Shown: positions 1-8,709 of the stretch, piece after piece | How positions within the stretch are numbered: position 1 is the first letter of the stretch | Layout: every line of letters starts with the position of its first letter | Source: Streptomyces coacervatus | GTDB taxonomy: Bacteria; Actinomycetota; Actinomycetes; Streptomycetales; Streptomycetaceae | Length of the DNA stretch: 64,000 nucleotides | Direction of reading: 5' to 3' | Assembly: GCF_029223485.1 (NCBI RefSeq) | Contig: NZ_JARHTP010000002.1 | Span: 62,001-126,000, forward strand | Made by a program: the position numbers and the translations under genes | The notes under the pieces: model-generated | The model's database searches: none | Told to the model about the DNA's origin: nothing | The model's input: only the letters and a program-made list of their open reading frames with translations

Positions 1-522
1 CTGTTCGACCTGGCGGAGGCCACATACGGCGGCATCGACGTGGTCGTGCACGCGGCCGGACGGATGGCCCTCTCCCCCTTCGTCGAGCTCGACCTCGGTG
101 AGCTCGACGCCCTGTACCGCACCAACATCCGCGGCACGTTCGTCGTCGACCAGCAGGCCGCCCGCCGGCTGCGCCCGGGCGGAGCACTCGTCAACTTCTC
201 CACGTCGGTGGTGGGTCTCGCCTTCCCCGGCTACGGCGCCTACGCCGCGAGCAAGGGGGCGGTCGAGGCGCTGACGCTGATCCTCGCCCGGGAGATGCGC
301 GGCCGTGACGTGACCGTGAACGCCGTGGCGCCCGGCCCCACCGCCACCGAGCTCTTCCTCGACGGCAAGGACGAGGAGACCGTCGCCCGCCTGGCCGCAC
401 AGCCGCCGCTGGAGCGCCTGGGCACGCCGAATGACATAGCAGGCGTCGTGTCCTTCCTCACCGGCCCCGACGGCCGCTGGATCAACGGCCAGGTGCTGCG
501 GGCCAACGGCGGCATCATCTGA
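1..522 (+). CDS. Short-chain dehydrogenase/reductase, 5' end outside the window
   Basis: C-terminal part of an SDR-family NAD(P)-dependent oxidoreductase. The frame is open from base 1, so the true start and the N-terminal nucleotide-binding TGxxxGxG motif lie upstream. Visible are a VVHAAG segment (the NNAG structural motif position), a catalytic-type Ser in NFSTSV, the YAASK active-site Tyr/Lys pair, the PGPTATEL loop and the typical end NGQVLRANGG. A GTG at base 40 is internal and would remove the cofactor site. The gene is followed after about 65 bases by a second SDR on the same strand, so the two may be co-transcribed. Substrate cannot be inferred. Confidence 0.9.
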   Translation: MFDLAEATYGGIDVVVHAAGRMALSPFVELDLGELDALYRTNIRGTFVVDQQAARRLRPGGALVNFSTSVVGLAFPGYGAYAASKGAVEALTLILAREMRGRDVTVNAVAPGPTATELFLDGKDEETVARLAAQPPLERLGTPNDIAGVVSFLTGPDGRWINGQVLRANGGII

Positions 523-586
523 CGGCACGCGCCGTCCTTCGAGAAGCCAAGTGATCGAGAGATCCAGAGATCGAGAGGACATCGCC

Positions 587-1489
587 ATGAGCGACAGCAA
601 GATCATCCTTGTCACCGGCGCCTCCAGCGGTTTCGGCGCCCTCACCGTCCGCGCCCTCGCCGAGCGCGAGCACACGGTCTACGCGGGCATGCGCGCCCTC
701 GGCACACGCAACGCCCGAGCCGCAGCGGACCTGGCCGCCCATGCAGCCGAGCACCGAGTCGACCTGCGCGCCGTGGAACTCGACGTGACACGGCAGGACA
801 GCGCGGACGAGGCCGTCGGCCGCATCGTCGACGAACAGGGGCGCATCGACGTCCTGGTGCACAACGCCGGGCACATGGTGCTGGGCCCGGCCGAGGCCTT
901 CACCCCCGAACAGCTGGCGGACGTCTACGACACCAATGTGCTCGGCACCCAGCGCGTCAACCGGGCGGCCCTCCCCCAGCTGCGCGCGCAGGGACAGGGG
1001 CACCTCGTGTGGATCGGTTCCTCCAGCACGCGCGGCGGCTGCCCACCCTTCCTCGCTCCGTACTTCGCGGCGAAGGCCGCCATGGACGCCCTCGCGGTGA
1101 GCTATGCCGCCGAGCTCATACGGTTCGGGATCGACACCTCGATCGTCGTGCCGGGTGCCTTCACCTCGGGAACGAACCACTTCGCCCACGCCGGAGCACC
1201 GGCCGACGCCGACCGGGCCGCCGCCTACGACGCCCGGTACAAGGCGCTGATGGACGACGTGAACGCGCGGCTGGCCGGGCTGATACCACCCGATGCCGAT
1301 GTCACGGACGTGGCGGAGGCCGTCGTACGGAGTGTCGAACTGCCGCCCGGCAGGCGGCCGTTCCGGATCCACGTGGACCCGAGCCGCGACGGCAGCGAGG
1401 TCGTGTCGGCCGTGGCCGACCGTATCCGCGCCGAGTTCTTCCGCCGTGTGGGGCTCGACGACCTGCTGACGCCGGCCAGCAGCCTGTAA
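587..1489 (+). CDS. Short-chain dehydrogenase/reductase
   Basis: About 300-residue SDR. The N-terminus has the cofactor motif TGASSGFG, then a HNAG motif, a catalytic Ser in IGSSS and the YFAAK active site. The PGAFTSGTNHF loop and C-terminal extension fit the classical SDR subgroup often labelled SDR family oxidoreductase or oxidoreductase with similarity to hydroxysteroid dehydrogenases. ATG at 587 is preferred over an in-frame GTG at 551 because a GAGAGGA-type ribosome site precedes it at good spacing and the cofactor motif then sits at the usual distance from the N-terminus. It lies 64 bases after the first SDR and may share its transcript. Substrate unknown. Confidence 0.92.
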   Translation: MSDSKIILVTGASSGFGALTVRALAEREHTVYAGMRALGTRNARAAADLAAHAAEHRVDLRAVELDVTRQDSADEAVGRIVDEQGRIDVLVHNAGHMVLGPAEAFTPEQLADVYDTNVLGTQRVNRAALPQLRAQGQGHLVWIGSSSTRGGCPPFLAPYFAAKAAMDALAVSYAAELIRFGIDTSIVVPGAFTSGTNHFAHAGAPADADRAAAYDARYKALMDDVNARLAGLIPPDADVTDVAEAVVRSVELPPGRRPFRIHVDPSRDGSEVVSAVADRIRAEFFRRVGLDDLLTPASSL

Positions 1490-1559
1490 GCAGCGCCGTT
1501 CAGGGGAAACCGGCGGGCGGGGCGAATGGCGGCGAGCCGCGCCGTCGACACCTCACCCC

Positions 1560-2540
1560 GTGACGCTCCCCCTGATCCCGCCCATGCTCGCCACACCGGG
1601 CTCCCTGCCGCCCGCCGCGCAGGACGCCCGCTGGGCCTACGAGACCAAGCAGGACGGCCAGCGCGTGGTGGCCTACCTCGAAGGGGACGGCAGCATCCTG
1701 CTGCGCGCACGGTCCGGGGAGGAGATCACCGGCGCGTATCCCGAGCTGCGGCCGCTGGGCGAGGCGCTCGGCGCGACCCCGGCCGTGCTGGACGGGGAGG
1801 TGCTGGCGCTGGACGAACAGGGCGGCGCCGACTTCCAGTTGCTGCAGTCCCGCATGGGGCTGGCGCACGCCCCCGGCAAGGCGGCGCGGCAGGCGGCGAA
1901 GGTGCCCGTGCACCTTGTCCTGTTCGATGTGATGCACCTGGGCGGCCACGACGTCACCGCTCTCTCCTATGCCCTGCGGCGCGAGCAGTTGGAGCGGCTC
2001 GGCCTCGACGGCCCGTTCTGGTCCACCCCGGCCGCCCTCATCGGGCACGGCGAACAGGCCTTGCAGGCCACCCGTGAGCACGGTCTGGAGGGTCTGGTCT
2101 GCAAGCGGCTGGACTCGGTGTACGAGCCCGGCGTGCGCTCCCGGGCCTGGATCAAGATCCGCAACATGCACAGCGAGGACGTCGTCGTGGGCGGCTGGCT
2201 GCCCGGCAAGGGACGGCTGTCGGGACTGCCCGGCGCCGTCCTGGTCGGGCAGCGGGCCGCGGGACGCCTGCGGTACGTCGGGAATGTGGGCACCGGCTGG
2301 AGCGAGTCCGAGCGGTCGCAGCTCGCGGAGCTGCTGCGGGCCGCCGCGACCGATGTGTGTCCCTTCGACCCCGTACCGCCGGTCACCGGGGCGCACTGGG
2401 TCGTGCCCCGGCTGGTCGGCGAGGTCCGCTACAGCACCCGCACCCGGGCCGGACTGCTGCGCCAGCCGTCCTGGCTGCGGCTCAGGGCCGATCTGGCACC
2501 CGAGGACGCGTCGGCCGATATGCCCAACGACCCGACATGA
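1560..2540 (+). CDS. ATP-dependent DNA ligase (LigC/LigD-ligase-domain type)
   Basis: A 326-residue stand-alone ATP-dependent DNA ligase that would seal nicks through a covalent lysyl-AMP intermediate. The adenylation motif I is ETKQDGQR with nucleophile K30; motif III is near VLDGEVLALD, motif IV is EGLVCKRL and motif V is WIKIR. An OB-fold region follows to the C-terminus. No Ku, LigD polymerase or phosphoesterase gene is adjacent, so it resembles the small LigC-type ligases of actinobacteria, which act as accessory end-joining or repair enzymes. The GTG start has no clear ribosome site; the N-terminal spacing to motif I supports it. Biological role within repair is inference. Confidence 0.9.
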   Translation: MTLPLIPPMLATPGSLPPAAQDARWAYETKQDGQRVVAYLEGDGSILLRARSGEEITGAYPELRPLGEALGATPAVLDGEVLALDEQGGADFQLLQSRMGLAHAPGKAARQAAKVPVHLVLFDVMHLGGHDVTALSYALRREQLERLGLDGPFWSTPAALIGHGEQALQATREHGLEGLVCKRLDSVYEPGVRSRAWIKIRNMHSEDVVVGGWLPGKGRLSGLPGAVLVGQRAAGRLRYVGNVGTGWSESERSQLAELLRAAATDVCPFDPVPPVTGAHWVVPRLVGEVRYSTRTRAGLLRQPSWLRLRADLAPEDASADMPNDPT

Positions 2541-2634
2541 GCGGCCGCCTGACACACCATCACCGTCCGGACAGTGGGCTGCACTCCACCACCGGCACGG
2601 CTGCCGCATCCTGGCCGGGGAGTGACAAGCCAAG

Positions 2635-2933
2635 ATGCTGAGCTTCCTTACCACCCACAGCACGTTGGGCTGCATCCGGACCGAAGAAGGACGCAGTGTC
2701 GTCACAGAAGTTCACGGCGAATCGCAGGAGATGGCTGACCGGCTTTGGCCGCCCTGCCGCAGGCGCTGACCGCGCATGCGGCGGCCGCCGAGTTCACGTA
2801 CGGCATCAGAACGCACTGCTACCCCGCCGGACTCCGCGACAAGCTGAGCGCGTGGCCGGAGGTTGCGGAGCAGGCCCTCGCGGCCGCGCAGCGGCGGTCG
2901 AACTCGGCGTCGCTCCGGGCTAGTTGCCGCTGA
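2635..2933 (+). pseudogene. Possible decayed coding remnant in a 379-base gap
   Basis: Bases 2541-2919 hold no convincing intact gene. Two short frames abut: ATG at 2635 reads 44 codons (MLSFLTTHSTLG...) to a stop near 2769, and a different frame from about 2745 reads 62 codons (TTG start, PQALTAHAAAAEF...) with normal Streptomyces third-position G/C bias to a stop at 2933. The change of frame near 2745 could be an old frameshift in one gene of about 95 codons. No family was recognised. The second frame ends 13 bases inside the 3' end of the opposite-strand regulator gene. Weakly supported. Confidence 0.22.
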
Positions 2934-3909
2934 CCAGGGCGTCACCCAGACCTGTCCGCCCGTACAACACGTAGTAGCCCTGCCGTCGTGAGTCGAGCAG
3001 GCCTGCCTCGCGCAGGGCCGTCAGGTGGGACGACACGGTGGACGGTGCCAGGCCGTGCCGGTGGGCCAGTTCCGTGGTGGAGGCAGGGGCGGAGAGGCCG
3101 GCAAGGACGGTGGCACGCTGGTGGCCGAGGAGGCGGGCGAGGGCGTCGGGCGGGCGCGGTGCCGGGGCGGTGTGGAGGCGGCCCATTCCGCGGGCCGGGT
3201 AGATGACCGTCGGCTGCCAGGGGCGGGCGAAGCCGCTGACGACGTCCGGCCACACGAACACGCTGGGCATGAGCAGGATGCCGCGCCCGTCGGCCCCTTG
3301 GGCGTCCGCGAGGTCGTCGTACATGCGCAGCGTGAGCCGGTGGCCGGCCCAGTCGATACCGGGGTGCAGTTCGGTGAGCAGCGCGTCGAGGCCACCGTCG
3401 GCCGCCCGGCGGGAGCGATGGGCGATGTCGGCCTCCAGGACGGCGCGGTGGCGCGGCCAGTCCGGGGCGAGCAGGGCGTGCCAGGCAAGTTCGGTGAGGT
3501 CGGCGAGGCGTCGTACGGTTGCGGCGGGGTCGTCGAGTGCTGCGCGGCCCGGGGGCGACTCGGTGAGACCGGGGGTGCACGCGAGCGAACGGGCCATCTC
3601 CGCACGGGCCAGGGCGGGGTCCGTGGCGCGCATCCAGGCCAGTTCTTCGTCGATGGAGGGGTACGGCTCGTCGGGCGGCGCCCCGAGGAAGTCCGGGGTG
3701 TAGCCGCGGGCGCGCGGGACGAACAGCCACAGGGGCGAGAGGTCGAGGCCGGCGAGGGTACGGCCGAGGCGGCGCAGCCAGGCGCGGTGGTAGCCGTGAC
3801 GGGCCGGGCGGCGCAGCATGCGCAGGGCCTCGTGGGTCTGGCACAGCGGCGAGATCGCGAACCGACAGCGCGTCAGGTCGTCGGCGCCCAGGTGCAGGGT
3901 CAGCGGCAA
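2920..3909 (-). CDS. ArsR-type winged-helix regulator with N-terminal DUF5937-like domain
   Basis: A 329-residue transcription factor. Residues about 1-240 form the DUF5937-like N-terminal region (GADDLTRCRFAISPL near the start) found in many Streptomyces ArsR-like proteins; residues about 255-320 form an ArsR helix-turn-helix with TTELAHRHGLAPSTVSSHL as recognition segment and LLDSRRQGYYVLY as the wing. The start is a TTG preceded by GGAGG at five bases, which decides it. It is divergent from an MFS exporter 120 bases away and probably regulates it; a 10-bp palindrome lies between. Ligand unknown. Confidence 0.85.
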   Translation of the reverse strand: MPLTLHLGADDLTRCRFAISPLCQTHEALRMLRRPARHGYHRAWLRRLGRTLAGLDLSPLWLFVPRARGYTPDFLGAPPDEPYPSIDEELAWMRATDPALARAEMARSLACTPGLTESPPGRAALDDPAATVRRLADLTELAWHALLAPDWPRHRAVLEADIAHRSRRAADGGLDALLTELHPGIDWAGHRLTLRMYDDLADAQGADGRGILLMPSVFVWPDVVSGFARPWQPTVIYPARGMGRLHTAPAPRPPDALARLLGHQRATVLAGLSAPASTTELAHRHGLAPSTVSSHLTALREAGLLDSRRQGYYVLYGRTGLGDALVSGN

Positions 3910-4029
3910 GGCGGCCTCCGTGAGCGGTTCCCGTCGGATCCGATTCGGTCTGGATCGAAAGAGTAGAAGCCCTCTGCCGGCCCCGGCACGCTGGCCCGGC
4001 CGATTCTCGACACCCCGGAGGGCACCTGG
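3910..4029. promoter_or_regulatory. Divergent promoter region between ArsR-like regulator and MFS exporter
   Basis: A perfect 10-bp palindrome TCGGATCCGA lies at 3934-3943, with a related half GGATCGA about 10 bases downstream. This is a plausible operator for the adjacent ArsR-like regulator. GGAGGG at about 4016 is the ribosome site of the exporter. Confidence 0.4.
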
Positions 4030-5214
4030 ATGGGCAGCGTACGTACGGCCGCAGGGCGCAGGGTCGCCGTCGTCGCGGCGCTGATGCTGGCGGCGTTCAC
4101 GTTCAACACCGCCGAGAACCTTCCCGTGGGCCTGCTGTCGCTCATGGCGGCCGATCTGGGGGTGTCCCTCCCGGCCGTGGGGGCGCTGGTCACCGGGTAC
4201 GGCCTGACGGTGGCCGTGGTGTCACTGCCCGTCGCCCGTCTCACGCGGTCCGTGCCCCGCCGGCATCTGCTCGCGGGCCTGCTCGGGCTGCTGGCGGCGG
4301 CCAGCTGGGTGTCGGCGCTGCAGTCCGTCTCCTACGGTCTGCTGTTGGCGGCGCGGGTGGTCACCGCGCTGGCGCAGGCGACGTTCTGGGTGCTGATGGG
4401 GCCGGTCGCGGTCGGGCTGTTCCCGCCCGAACGGCGTGGCCGCGTCATGGGGTTGCTGTCGGTCGGCGGTTCGCTGGCCACGGTGCTCGGGGTGCCGGCC
4501 GGGATCTGGCTGGGCGGACGCGGCGGCTGGCAGGCGCCGTTCGTGGTGCTCGGTGGGCTCGCTCTTGTCTCCCTCGTCGTCATCGCCGCCCTGCTGCCGA
4601 CCTCCCGCCCCCAGGAGAGTCACGCGGCGTACGGTGCCGATCCGGACCGGCGCCGGTTTCTCGTCGTCGTCGCGACCACCGCACTGTCGGTGACCGGGGT
4701 GTTCGCGGGGTTCACATATGTCGTCGCCTTTCTCGACGACGTCGGCGGGTTCGGCAAGGACGCGGTGAGCGCCGTCCTGTTCGCGTTCGGGGCGGCCGCG
4801 CTGGCCGGTGTCGCGCTCACCGGCCCGCTCCTCGACCGTTTCCCGCGGGCCACGCTCGCCGTGCCGGTGGCGACACAGGCGGCGGCGCTGCTGGGCCTGT
4901 ATGCGGCCGGGAGCAGTCAGGTGGCGGCGGTCGCGCTGTTCATGCTGCTCGGCGCCTCGGTCGCGCCCGTCTTCACGGCGACGCAGAGCCAGGTGCTGCG
5001 GGTGGCGCCGGGACGCACCGAGTCGGCGCTCGCCGCCAACTCGGCCGCCTTCAACGTGGGAGTGGCCCTCGGAGCGCTCATCGGCGGCGGTCTGCTGCAT
5101 GCCGTCGGGGTGCGCGGACTGTTCCTGGTCGGCGGCCTGCTCACGGTGGGGGCGCTCGCGGTGTTGGCCTGGCCGGAACCGAGGATGTCGGTGGCGCCGG
5201 TAAGGCCGCGGTAA
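4030..5214 (+). CDS. MFS drug-efflux-type transporter (DHA1/Cmx-like)
   Basis: A 394-residue, 12-helix major facilitator of the drug:H+ antiporter type, resembling the chloramphenicol/AraJ-like exporters common in Streptomyces. Visible are the N-terminal helix with NTAENLPVGLL, the loop 2-3 region ending in RSVPRRHLL, helix 4 with RVVTALAQATFW, helix 5 motif-C-like glycine-rich stretch GGSLATVLGVPAGIWLGG, a cytoplasmic loop around residue 195, and six more C-terminal helices. The ATG is preceded by GGAGGG. It is divergent from the ArsR-like regulator, which suggests substrate-induced expression. The substrate is not predictable from sequence. Confidence 0.88.
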   Translation: MGSVRTAAGRRVAVVAALMLAAFTFNTAENLPVGLLSLMAADLGVSLPAVGALVTGYGLTVAVVSLPVARLTRSVPRRHLLAGLLGLLAAASWVSALQSVSYGLLLAARVVTALAQATFWVLMGPVAVGLFPPERRGRVMGLLSVGGSLATVLGVPAGIWLGGRGGWQAPFVVLGGLALVSLVVIAALLPTSRPQESHAAYGADPDRRRFLVVVATTALSVTGVFAGFTYVVAFLDDVGGFGKDAVSAVLFAFGAAALAGVALTGPLLDRFPRATLAVPVATQAAALLGLYAAGSSQVAAVALFMLLGASVAPVFTATQSQVLRVAPGRTESALAANSAAFNVGVALGALIGGGLLHAVGVRGLFLVGGLLTVGALAVLAWPEPRMSVAPVRPR

Positions 5215-5255
5215 TCGCCTGGCACGCGGGTGTCCGACGTGGCTACTGTGCGCGC

Positions 5256-6122
5256 ATGAACGGGGAGAAGGCGCAGGTCGACGCACGGGAGCTGTTCGAG
5301 GCGCTGCGCGACCACACCGGGCCGGACGTGTTCGCGACCGTGGTGGAGCCGTGGCTCGGCCGGGCCGCGGGCGGGTATCGCCAGGAGCTCGTCGAGGGCG
5401 TCGGACGGTTGGGCGAGTACGCCGTCGCCGGATCGGACGAGCAGTGCGTGGAGCTGCTGTGGGAGCTGTACGCGCTCAGCCGTGTCAGTGACGTGCTCCT
5501 GCTGGCCTTCCAGCCCCGCACCGACGAGGACGAGCCCTGGGCGGCGACCGTCACGATGGCTCAGTACCTGGAGCTGTTCACGCGCCTGGGCATGACGCCG
5601 TTCGAGGAGTCGCCGGTCTTCGATCCCTTCCTGCACGAGATCGTGGAGGTCGAGCAGGCGGAGGATCCGGACGAGCCGATCCGTGTGACCGAAGTCGTCT
5701 GGCCCGGGCTGTGGTTCGGGCATCTGCTGTTCGGCCGGGCGGGGGTGCGGGTGCGTGCGGGCGTCCGGCACGCCGAGCGCGGGGTGGCCGACCGGGCCCC
5801 GCTGTATTGGACCTACCGGCGCCGGCACCGCCCCACGGTCGACGAGTCCATGGGCTGGGGCAGCAACTCTCAGTGGCGCACCGGCTTCCGGGTGGACCTG
5901 CGTACCGCGGACGGATACGAGCTCAATGTCTTCGGGGGCGGCGACATCGACGACACCGAGGGTTTCACCGACGCCTCCCTGACGCCGCGGGAACGGCGTG
6001 AACTTCTGCGTCACCGCTGCCTGCTGCGCAGGCCGGTGCATGTGGCCCTGCTCGCGGCGACGCCTCGCTGGCAGGAGGACCTGTACCCGTTCCGCGGACA
6101 CCTGCGCATACCCACGGCGTGA
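5256..6122 (+). CDS. Conserved hypothetical protein
   Basis: 288 residues, no signal peptide or membrane segment. It is acidic and rich in Trp, Tyr and Arg, with the segments [34 protein letters not shown] and [17 protein letters not shown] that look like a compact enzyme-like or binding fold, but no family was recognised. Codon use is normal for the neighbourhood, so it is very probably a real gene. A TACTGT hexamer 12 bases upstream could be a -10 site giving a very short leader. It sits between an exporter and hemC with small gaps and no obvious functional link to either. Confidence 0.75.
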   Translation: MNGEKAQVDARELFEALRDHTGPDVFATVVEPWLGRAAGGYRQELVEGVGRLGEYAVAGSDEQCVELLWELYALSRVSDVLLLAFQPRTDEDEPWAATVTMAQYLELFTRLGMTPFEESPVFDPFLHEIVEVEQAEDPDEPIRVTEVVWPGLWFGHLLFGRAGVRVRAGVRHAERGVADRAPLYWTYRRRHRPTVDESMGWGSNSQWRTGFRVDLRTADGYELNVFGGGDIDDTEGFTDASLTPRERRELLRHRCLLRRPVHVALLAATPRWQEDLYPFRGHLRIPTA

Positions 6123-6177
6123 TTCGGGTCCCGAATGGGGTGGTACCGCACGAGCCGCCCCTCGCGGGGGTCTATCG
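6122..6177 (+). promoter_or_regulatory. Palindrome and likely leaderless hemC promoter
   Basis: A perfect interrupted palindrome ATTCGGG-T-CCCGAAT (6122-6136) starts at the last base of the preceding stop codon. TATCGT at 6172-6177 is a good -10 hexamer seven bases before the hemC ATG, which would give a leaderless mRNA. The palindrome could be a short terminator stem or an operator; the sequence does not decide. Confidence 0.4.
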
Positions 6178-6184
6178 TGTCCGC

Positions 6185-7120
6185 ATGTCCGTCCCCGAAA
6201 TGATCCGCATCGTCTCTCGCGACTCCCCCATGGCGCTGGCCCAAGTGGAGCGTGTGCGCGCCGAGTTGGCGGTCCTGCATCCCGGTGTGCGCACCGAGGT
6301 CGTGCCGGTGAAGACGACCGGTGACAAGTGGATGGGTGATCTGTCCAAGGTGGAGGGCAAGGGGGCGTTCACCAAGGAGGTGGATGCCGCGCTCCTCGCG
6401 GGCGAGGCCGATCTCGCGGTGCACTGCGTCAAGGATGTGCCCGCCGACCGGCCGCTTCCGGCGGGGACGACGTTCGCCGCGTTCCTGAAGCGGGACGACA
6501 TCCGCGATGCCCTCGTCCATCCGGGCGGTCTCACCCTGGACGATCTGCCGGACGGAACCCGGATCGGCACCTCCTCGGTGCGCCGGGTCGCCCAACTGGC
6601 CGCCACCCACCCGCACCTGGAGTGTGTGCCGTTCCGTGGAAACGCGAATCGGCGGCTGGCGAAGCTGGCGGCCGGTGAGGCGGACGCGCTGCTGCTGGCG
6701 GTGTCGGGGCTGGAGCGTATCGGCCGCGAGGACGTGATCAGCGAGGTCCTCTCCCCCGAGACGATGATGCCGCCGATCGGCGCGGGCATCCTCGCCCTGC
6801 AGTGCCGGGAGGGCGACAGCGACCTCATCGACGCGGTGAGCGGGCTGGGGGATCCGGACACGCATCGGGAGGCCACCGCGGAGCGCATGTTCCTGCATGT
6901 GCTCCAGGGGCACTGCAACAGCCCGATCGCCGGGTACGCGCGCGTGGACCACGGCGGCGAACTGTCCCTGCGGGCCTGCGTGTTCACGCCGGACGGCAAG
7001 ACCCGCCTGAACGCCCACGAGTGGGCCGGCCGGCTGGACCCCGCCACGCTGGGCACGTCGGTGGCGGTGGCGCTGCTGCGTCAGGGTGCCCGGGAGATCA
7101 TCGACGGCATCCCGCACTGA
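6185..7120 (+). CDS. hemC: Hydroxymethylbilane synthase (porphobilinogen deaminase)
   Basis: Joins four porphobilinogen molecules into hydroxymethylbilane in tetrapyrrole synthesis. 311 residues, normal family length. Visible are the N-terminal [13 protein letters not shown] (RxSxLA motif position), [13 protein letters not shown], the [11 protein letters not shown] active-site loop (HxxKDxP), RIGTSSVRR and FRGNANRRL. The dipyrromethane-attachment Cys is C244 in [11 protein letters not shown], where most HemCs have GGCxxP. ATG at 6185 is chosen over an upstream in-frame GTG because the protein then starts at the expected distance from the RxSxLA motif and follows a leaderless-type -10. The gene stands alone, away from hemA, hemB and hemD, so it may be a second copy; that cannot be tested here. 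Confidence 0.93.
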   Translation: MSVPEMIRIVSRDSPMALAQVERVRAELAVLHPGVRTEVVPVKTTGDKWMGDLSKVEGKGAFTKEVDAALLAGEADLAVHCVKDVPADRPLPAGTTFAAFLKRDDIRDALVHPGGLTLDDLPDGTRIGTSSVRRVAQLAATHPHLECVPFRGNANRRLAKLAAGEADALLLAVSGLERIGREDVISEVLSPETMMPPIGAGILALQCREGDSDLIDAVSGLGDPDTHREATAERMFLHVLQGHCNSPIAGYARVDHGGELSLRACVFTPDGKTRLNAHEWAGRLDPATLGTSVAVALLRQGAREIIDGIPH

Positions 7121-7132
7121 GGCGGGCGCGGG

Positions 7133-7669
7133 TCAGGCGGTGCCCTCTTCCGCCTGGTCGCGCAGGAAGTTGCTCACCTGGTGGGCCAGGCCGCCGTCCC
7201 GCCCGGGGCAGGCGTGGGCGCCGACGGGCTCCTCGTGGAGTCCGATGCCGCCGACCCACAGCCGGCGATCGGCCCACTCCTCGTCGGCCCGCAGCTGGAT
7301 CTGTACGTCGATCTGGCTCAGGCCGGCCTCCGGACCGGCCGCGTACAGCACGACGGTGGCCCGGCGCAGCGGGTAGACGTCGAAGCCCTCGATGAACTGC
7401 GAGTTGCGCCAGTCGATGAACGCGGCCTCGCCGTCGGGGCCGAGACGCACATCGATCTGGCCGTCCTCGAGGTGGATGGTGGAGTGCCGGCTGCCGCGGT
7501 TCTCGACGGTGACCCGGAGGCTGAAGTAGGTCAGCCCGGCGGCCGCCTCGTCCCGTCCGCGCGGGGGCTCGGCGGCTTCCAGACGGTGGACGCGGACACG
7601 CAGGCCGGCATGCTCGTCGTACTCCTGCCAGTCCCCGACCACGTTCGGCTCGTACACAGTCCACCTCAT
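7133..7669 (-). CDS. Hypothetical protein, beta-rich
   Basis: 178 residues without signal peptide or membrane segment. The middle alternates short hydrophobic strands (LTYFSLRVTVENRGSR, STIHLEDGQIDVRL, ATVVLYAA), reminiscent of immunoglobulin-like DUF4352-type domains, but no specific family could be assigned. The C-terminus (LAHQVSNFLRDQAEE) is probably helical. It converges with hemC with a 12-base gap and has its own well-formed promoter, so it is likely a monocistronic unit. Confidence 0.7.
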   Translation of the reverse strand: MRWTVYEPNVVGDWQEYDEHAGLRVRVHRLEAAEPPRGRDEAAAGLTYFSLRVTVENRGSRHSTIHLEDGQIDVRLGPDGEAAFIDWRNSQFIEGFDVYPLRRATVVLYAAGPEAGLSQIDVQIQLRADEEWADRRLWVGGIGLHEEPVGAHACPGRDGGLAHQVSNFLRDQAEEGTA

Positions 7670-7686
7670 CGACTTCAGAGAGCTGC

Positions 7687-7716
7687 TTCCTATCTGTGCG
7701 CTCAGTGCACTGTCAA
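7687..7716 (-). promoter_or_regulatory. Vegetative-type promoter
   Basis: Reading leftward, a consensus -35 TTGACA (7711-7716) is separated by 18 bases from a -10 TAGGAA (7687-7692), about 18 bases before the start codon at 7669. This is the best match to the major-sigma consensus in the window. The rest of the 179-base gap (7670-7848) shows nothing else recognisable. Confidence 0.55.
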
Positions 7717-7848
7717 ATGAGCAGAATGCGCTGTGGCCAGCGAATTCACCCCCTTTGATCGGCGATCAAGCCGTGCGCAGGAAGGATGGGCGGACGGGCG
7801 GTACGGATGTTCACGCGCGCGTGCCGCACATCACGTTCCGGTACATGA

Positions 7849-8709
7849 TCAGCGGGCCAGCCGGCCGAGGAGCGAGGAGGCCGCGGTGATGCCGAGCGCG
7901 GCGGCCACGAGCAGCACTCCGAAGTCGAGGGCCACGTGCGCGTGCGTGCCGAGGAGGAGGCCGCGCAGGGCGTCCACCTGGTAGCTCAGCGGGTTGCCCT
8001 TGCTGATGGCCTGGAGCCAGCCCGGCATGACGGACACGGGGTACAGGGCGTTCGAGCCGAAGAACAGCGGCATCGTGATGGCCTGTCCGAAGCCCATGAG
8101 GCGATCGCGGTTGAGGACGATACCGGCGATGGTCATCGACAGGCAGGAGAAGAAGGCGGAGCCGAGGACCACGATCGCGGCGACGCCGAGCAGCTTCAGC
8201 GGGTTCCAGGTCATCGCGACCCCGAGCAGTGCCGCGATGATGAGGACGACGACGGCCTGGATCAGGGATTTCACGCCGGCCGCGAACGCCTTGCCGGTGA
8301 TCAGGGCCGAGCGCGGGGTGGGCGTGACCAGCAGCTTGTTGAGGATGCCGGCGTCGCGCTCCCAGATGATCTGGATGCCGTAGAAGATGGCGATGAACAT
8401 CGCGGACTGGGCGATGATGCCGGGCGCCAGGTAGTCGACGTAGGGGATGCCGCCGGTGGGGATCGCCTTGATCCGGGTGAAGGTCTGGCCGAAGATCAGC
8501 AGCCACAGGGCGGGCTGCACGGCGCGGGTGTAGAGCTCGGTGCGGTCGTGGCGCAGTTTCTGCAGTTCGACGGCACACATCGCGAACACGCGGGCGGGCA
8601 GCAGCTGCCAGCCGGGGCGGGGCCGGGGCGGCCGTAGGAGCAGGTCGATGCCGGCTGCGCGGGTGGGGTCAGCCGACGCGGTGCGCGGTGCGGCGGGTGC
8701 TTCGGACAT
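7849..8709 (-). CDS. ABC-2 type exporter permease (DrrB-like)
   Basis: 286-residue integral membrane protein with about six helices after a 60-residue cytoplasmic N-terminus. Features of ABC-2 exporters of the daunorubicin-resistance type are visible: the LWLLIFGQTF helix, PYVDYLAPGIIAQSAMF, the WERDAGILNKLLVTPTPR coupling region, and PLFFGSNALYPVSVMPGWLQ before the last helices. The start overlaps the end of the ATPase gene by 41 bases and has GGAG upstream. It forms a two-component exporter with that ATPase; the operon is MarR - ATPase - permease. Substrate is unknown; a hydrophobic drug or metabolite is the family norm. Confidence 0.9.
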   Translation of the reverse strand: MSEAPAAPRTASADPTRAAGIDLLLRPPRPRPGWQLLPARVFAMCAVELQKLRHDRTELYTRAVQPALWLLIFGQTFTRIKAIPTGGIPYVDYLAPGIIAQSAMFIAIFYGIQIIWERDAGILNKLLVTPTPRSALITGKAFAAGVKSLIQAVVVLIIAALLGVAMTWNPLKLLGVAAIVVLGSAFFSCLSMTIAGIVLNRDRLMGFGQAITMPLFFGSNALYPVSVMPGWLQAISKGNPLSYQVDALRGLLLGTHAHVALDFGVLLVAAALGITAASSLLGRLAR

